The position numbers were made by a program, and so were the translations under genes. DNA of 64,000 nucleotides, from positions 12,882,294-12,946,293 of the forward strand of contig NC_059482.1 in assembly GCF_018139145.2 (NCBI RefSeq), given 5' to 3'. Positions within the stretch are counted from its first letter, which is position 1; every line of letters begins with the position of its first letter. The stretch comes from Gymnogyps californianus. Lineage: Eukaryota; Chordata; Aves; Accipitriformes; Cathartidae. Positions 61,291-64,000 of the stretch are shown here, one piece after another. Below the pieces are notes generated by a model, which had not been told where the DNA came from, did not search any database, and was given only the letters and a program-made list of their open reading frames with translations.

Positions 61291-63289
61291 TCCTCTTTTT
61301 ACTAAAGATTGTTTTGTAAAGTGATTAGAATGAATTGTGACTGCTGCAGGGTTATGGGAAATGCAGTGAAGCTAGGGTGAGTTAGCAGGATTAGAGTGGG
61401 TCCTTTTTGTCAGCCCTGTTTGCAGGATTAGCGGAAACTATATAGAAAAGATCACCTTCAGGGTGAAGTGTGGGGTAAATTTTTAAGTGTGCTACGTGCA
61501 CGCTTATGTAGAAACATATGGTGGTACAGAGTGAACGAAGAGAAATAATTTGCCAGGATGTAAAGTAACCTTACGTGTTATCTTTCTGAACAAACCTTGG
61601 CACTGCTAGTTTTACGGTGTAATAATCCATATTTTAATCCAATGTCGTGACCGTTTCCTAGCGAATCCAAATACAGATTGTCAGATTTTAATACAGCCCT
61701 ATTTACAAGGTGCTGCTAGTAGATCAAGTATTAAGATGCCTGAAGTGTTGCATTGTCAAGTAAGAGTGTATGTATATGCATGGTTGTGATACAACACCGA
61801 AAATAACATAGTTGCAGAGCAATCGTGTGTTATCTATGAAATACTTCAGCATCATTTACTAAACAATCTACCTCAGGTGTTTGAGCCTGATTTTTTTTTC
61901 TTCTGTGTGTGTTTGGTTTTTTTTTAAATTTAGTTACGCCCAAATTGTGGTTTATCAGCCTTAAGTTAAAAATGAAAGGTGAATACAATATATTGTATTT
62001 GGTAACAATGATATGGACTGGTACATCCAGACAGATAATATGCAGTTGTAATTAGACTGAATAGACAGGCATTCATTTTTAAATTCTTTGACACATGCAT
62101 AAAATAGTCATATAATAAGATAAGATGACAATTTTATGTTAGGTTGATAAAGTGTCCCGATACATGCATTTAAATGTCTGTAAGCCTTTTTTTATCCAGA
62201 CAGATTAATTCTAGTTTCCAGCATTTGCAGTTAGACATTAAATTAATTTTAAAAATCCCACTAAACAATGGATGCGTTGCTTTTCTTTTTTTGTGTTTCA
62301 TTACCTAAAGCAGGAGGATTGAAAAAAATTATGCAATTGATTTTTCTTGATCTCAACATTTAAAAAAAAAATGCATGAAAATTGGCTCAAAGGATTTAAA
62401 GCATAGTCCACGAGAGACTGTATTGTAGTTTTCTTAAGTGTAATAATGCAGAATAGAACATTGTCAGAGCTTGAAATTGTTTGTCACCATTTTCATAAAA
62501 AGAACTGTAAGAGTTGAAATAAGTAGGGCTTAATTTCAGAGAGTGCGAGATTCATCCTACTGCATTTTCCCGATTTTGCGCCTGAAAGATATTTTGGTCA
62601 TCTCAGTAGAGAGCCAATCTGCAGAATTTAAACACTTCTCTTTGCAAGCATCAACTTTAACATATTTCTCAGAAAATGTTCAAAGGTTTTTTTCCCCGGG
62701 GGTGGAGGGAGAATGGGGAAGGAGTTACCAGAAGATCATAAAATATCTGAAAGCTCTTTGCCAAGGCCATTACCTGGCTTGTTCGGGCAGTGAAGGTGCG
62801 ACTCTTCAAGAATAATCTAAGTTCATATTTTAGACTTAATTATAAATTATTAATTAATTCTGTCAGGACACATGTTATTAATTATGACTCTCTTTTCTTC
62901 ATTCAGAACAGCTGTTGGGGATCGTGTAAGTCCACTGTATTTGTTGGTGTGGGAGTTTACCAATGAAGAGGTCTCCATGCCCCAGCCTGCCTTACCTTTA
63001 CCTCCCATCCTCTTCATACTGGGGGTTACTGTTAAACAGCTAAGCTAAACTTGACATCGCTTGGAATAAATACAAGTTTTGAAGTGATTCAGTGTGCTCA
63101 CAATTAGTGAACGTTTTTACGGAGATGGTTTTTAGGTCCTGTCCATAAATTATTCTTGTTTTAGCAAGACTGTATGGTGGTGGGGAGGTCAAAAGAGCAC
63201 TGACCAAGCCTTAGCGAGGGGGAAGCGAAGCAGTTTTCATGCCCTTCCGCCAAACTCCCACCAAACTTCATGCATTAGCGTAGAGGAAA

Positions 63290-63610
63290 GAGCTGTTTTA
63301 TTATTCGTTTGGAATAATTCAAATTCATTTACTTTTGATATTTCCATCATTAAATTGAGCCCTCTGTTTCAGTTTCTTATGTATTCTTTGCGGAATGCAT
63401 GTTGCATAAAATAGGCAATTTTTAATGAACAATTTAATGTAAATGGGTTCTGAATTTAAATTAATATTAATGAAGCTTTGAGTGAATTTATTTTGCATAC
63501 GTAAAGGCTTGTAACTCTTTCACCCATACACTCTTGTCTTTATGTACTAACACATTGGTTAGGTGAATTGGCTAGTTTCCATATTTCGTGATTGAAAAAC
63601 TTTAATGGAT
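63290..63610. promoter_or_regulatory. AT-rich intronic enhancer-like block
   Basis: Dense homeodomain, POU and SOX-type cores include GAATGCATGTTGCAT, TTTTTAATGAAC, AACAATTTAATG, AAATTAATATTAATG and ATTTTGCATACG. No repeat family was recognised. It is called by composition only. Confidence 0.35.
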
Positions 63611-64000
63611 TTTACATGGATATTTGTGCTAGTGCAGCTTTATGCAGGTTAGTATCTCTATTAAAAATGTACCTACCTTTATATTCAGATTTTTGTAGTT
63701 AACGTTTTACTGTGTTACCCCACCGTTTCTATATATTTCTTTCTCCTTTGGTTTCGCCTTTATGCTTAGAGAAAAAATTATTCCAACAATAGTCACCACA
63801 GTCAAGATGTTTTCTTTCTTTGCCTTACCTCTAATGCATTATGTATTTAGGAATGATGGGATGTTCTATAATTAATTCTGTTAGATGTAATTGCTATAAT
63901 CACTTTGATGCTACACATAATAAAAGTAATATGGTAAGCATACGAAAAAATATAAACACCTTATTGTAACACTTTATGTAAAATTCTTTTAAAAATCTTG

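Larger units (their letters stand above)
56523..64000 (+). other. TSHZ3: Start of TSHZ3-like intron 1 (continues past the window)
   Basis: This begins at the GTACGAG donor. No acceptor followed by a Teashirt-like frame (zinc fingers or homeodomain) appears before the right edge, which fits the long first intron of this family. The sequence changes from GC-rich to AT-rich after about 56.7 kb. It holds homopolymer runs, no recognisable transposon, and several blocks dense in homeodomain, TALE, SOX and FOX-type sites that are listed separately. Confidence 0.75.

Noticed and set aside
1..64000. Search for CRISPR arrays, operons, phage or endogenous retrovirus structure, tRNA or rRNA genes
   Set aside because: No regularly spaced direct repeats, no LTR pairs or retroviral protein frames, and no cloverleaf-like box A/box B pairs or rRNA stretches were recognised by eye; the DNA is a vertebrate regulatory region.

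Overview
This is vertebrate nuclear DNA. It is AT-rich and almost free of protein-coding sequence, apart from a cluster of CpG islands between about 47.8 and 56.7 kb. The fossil transposons are sauropsid in type: old CR1 LINE 3' ends, MIR-like SINEs, and short palindromic elements with a 'gacttcaatggga' centre. That points to a bird or another reptile-lineage genome. I favour a bird because the repeats are few and old, but I cannot name the species.

The only protein-coding gene I can support is the first coding exon of a Teashirt-family zinc-finger/homeodomain transcription factor on the + strand. It starts with ATG at 56483, encodes MPRRKQQAPRRAA, and ends at a phase-1 splice donor after base 56522. 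Residues R10, A12 and A13 fit TSHZ3 better than TSHZ1 (S12) or TSHZ2 (K10). The large second exon, which would carry the zinc fingers and homeodomain, lies beyond the right edge, so 56523-64000 is the start of intron 1.

Layout: 1-47.8 kb is a gene desert 5' of the gene, holding fossil repeats, a few microsatellites and several stretches that look like conserved enhancers. From 47.8 to 56.7 kb there is a chain of five CpG-rich blocks separated by AT-rich, enhancer-like DNA. This is the usual architecture of a Polycomb-regulated developmental gene promoter, and it includes the probable 5'UTR with a (CAG)10 tract, a GCC tract and two upstream ORFs. From 56.5 to 64 kb the intron holds dense candidate transcription-factor site clusters. 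The best are an RFX/CRE/E-box/PBX-HOX cluster at 57.67-57.78 kb, a homeodomain/TALE block at 59.52-59.72 kb and a perfect TALE palindrome at 61115-61128.

No complete transposon, endogenous retrovirus, tRNA, rRNA or CRISPR array was seen. The biology here is cis-regulation of one developmental gene. I found no new multi-gene system. The observations most worth testing are the regulatory clusters, the overlapping upstream ORF, a candidate 43-nt intronic exon, and a set of palindromic fossil elements in the desert.
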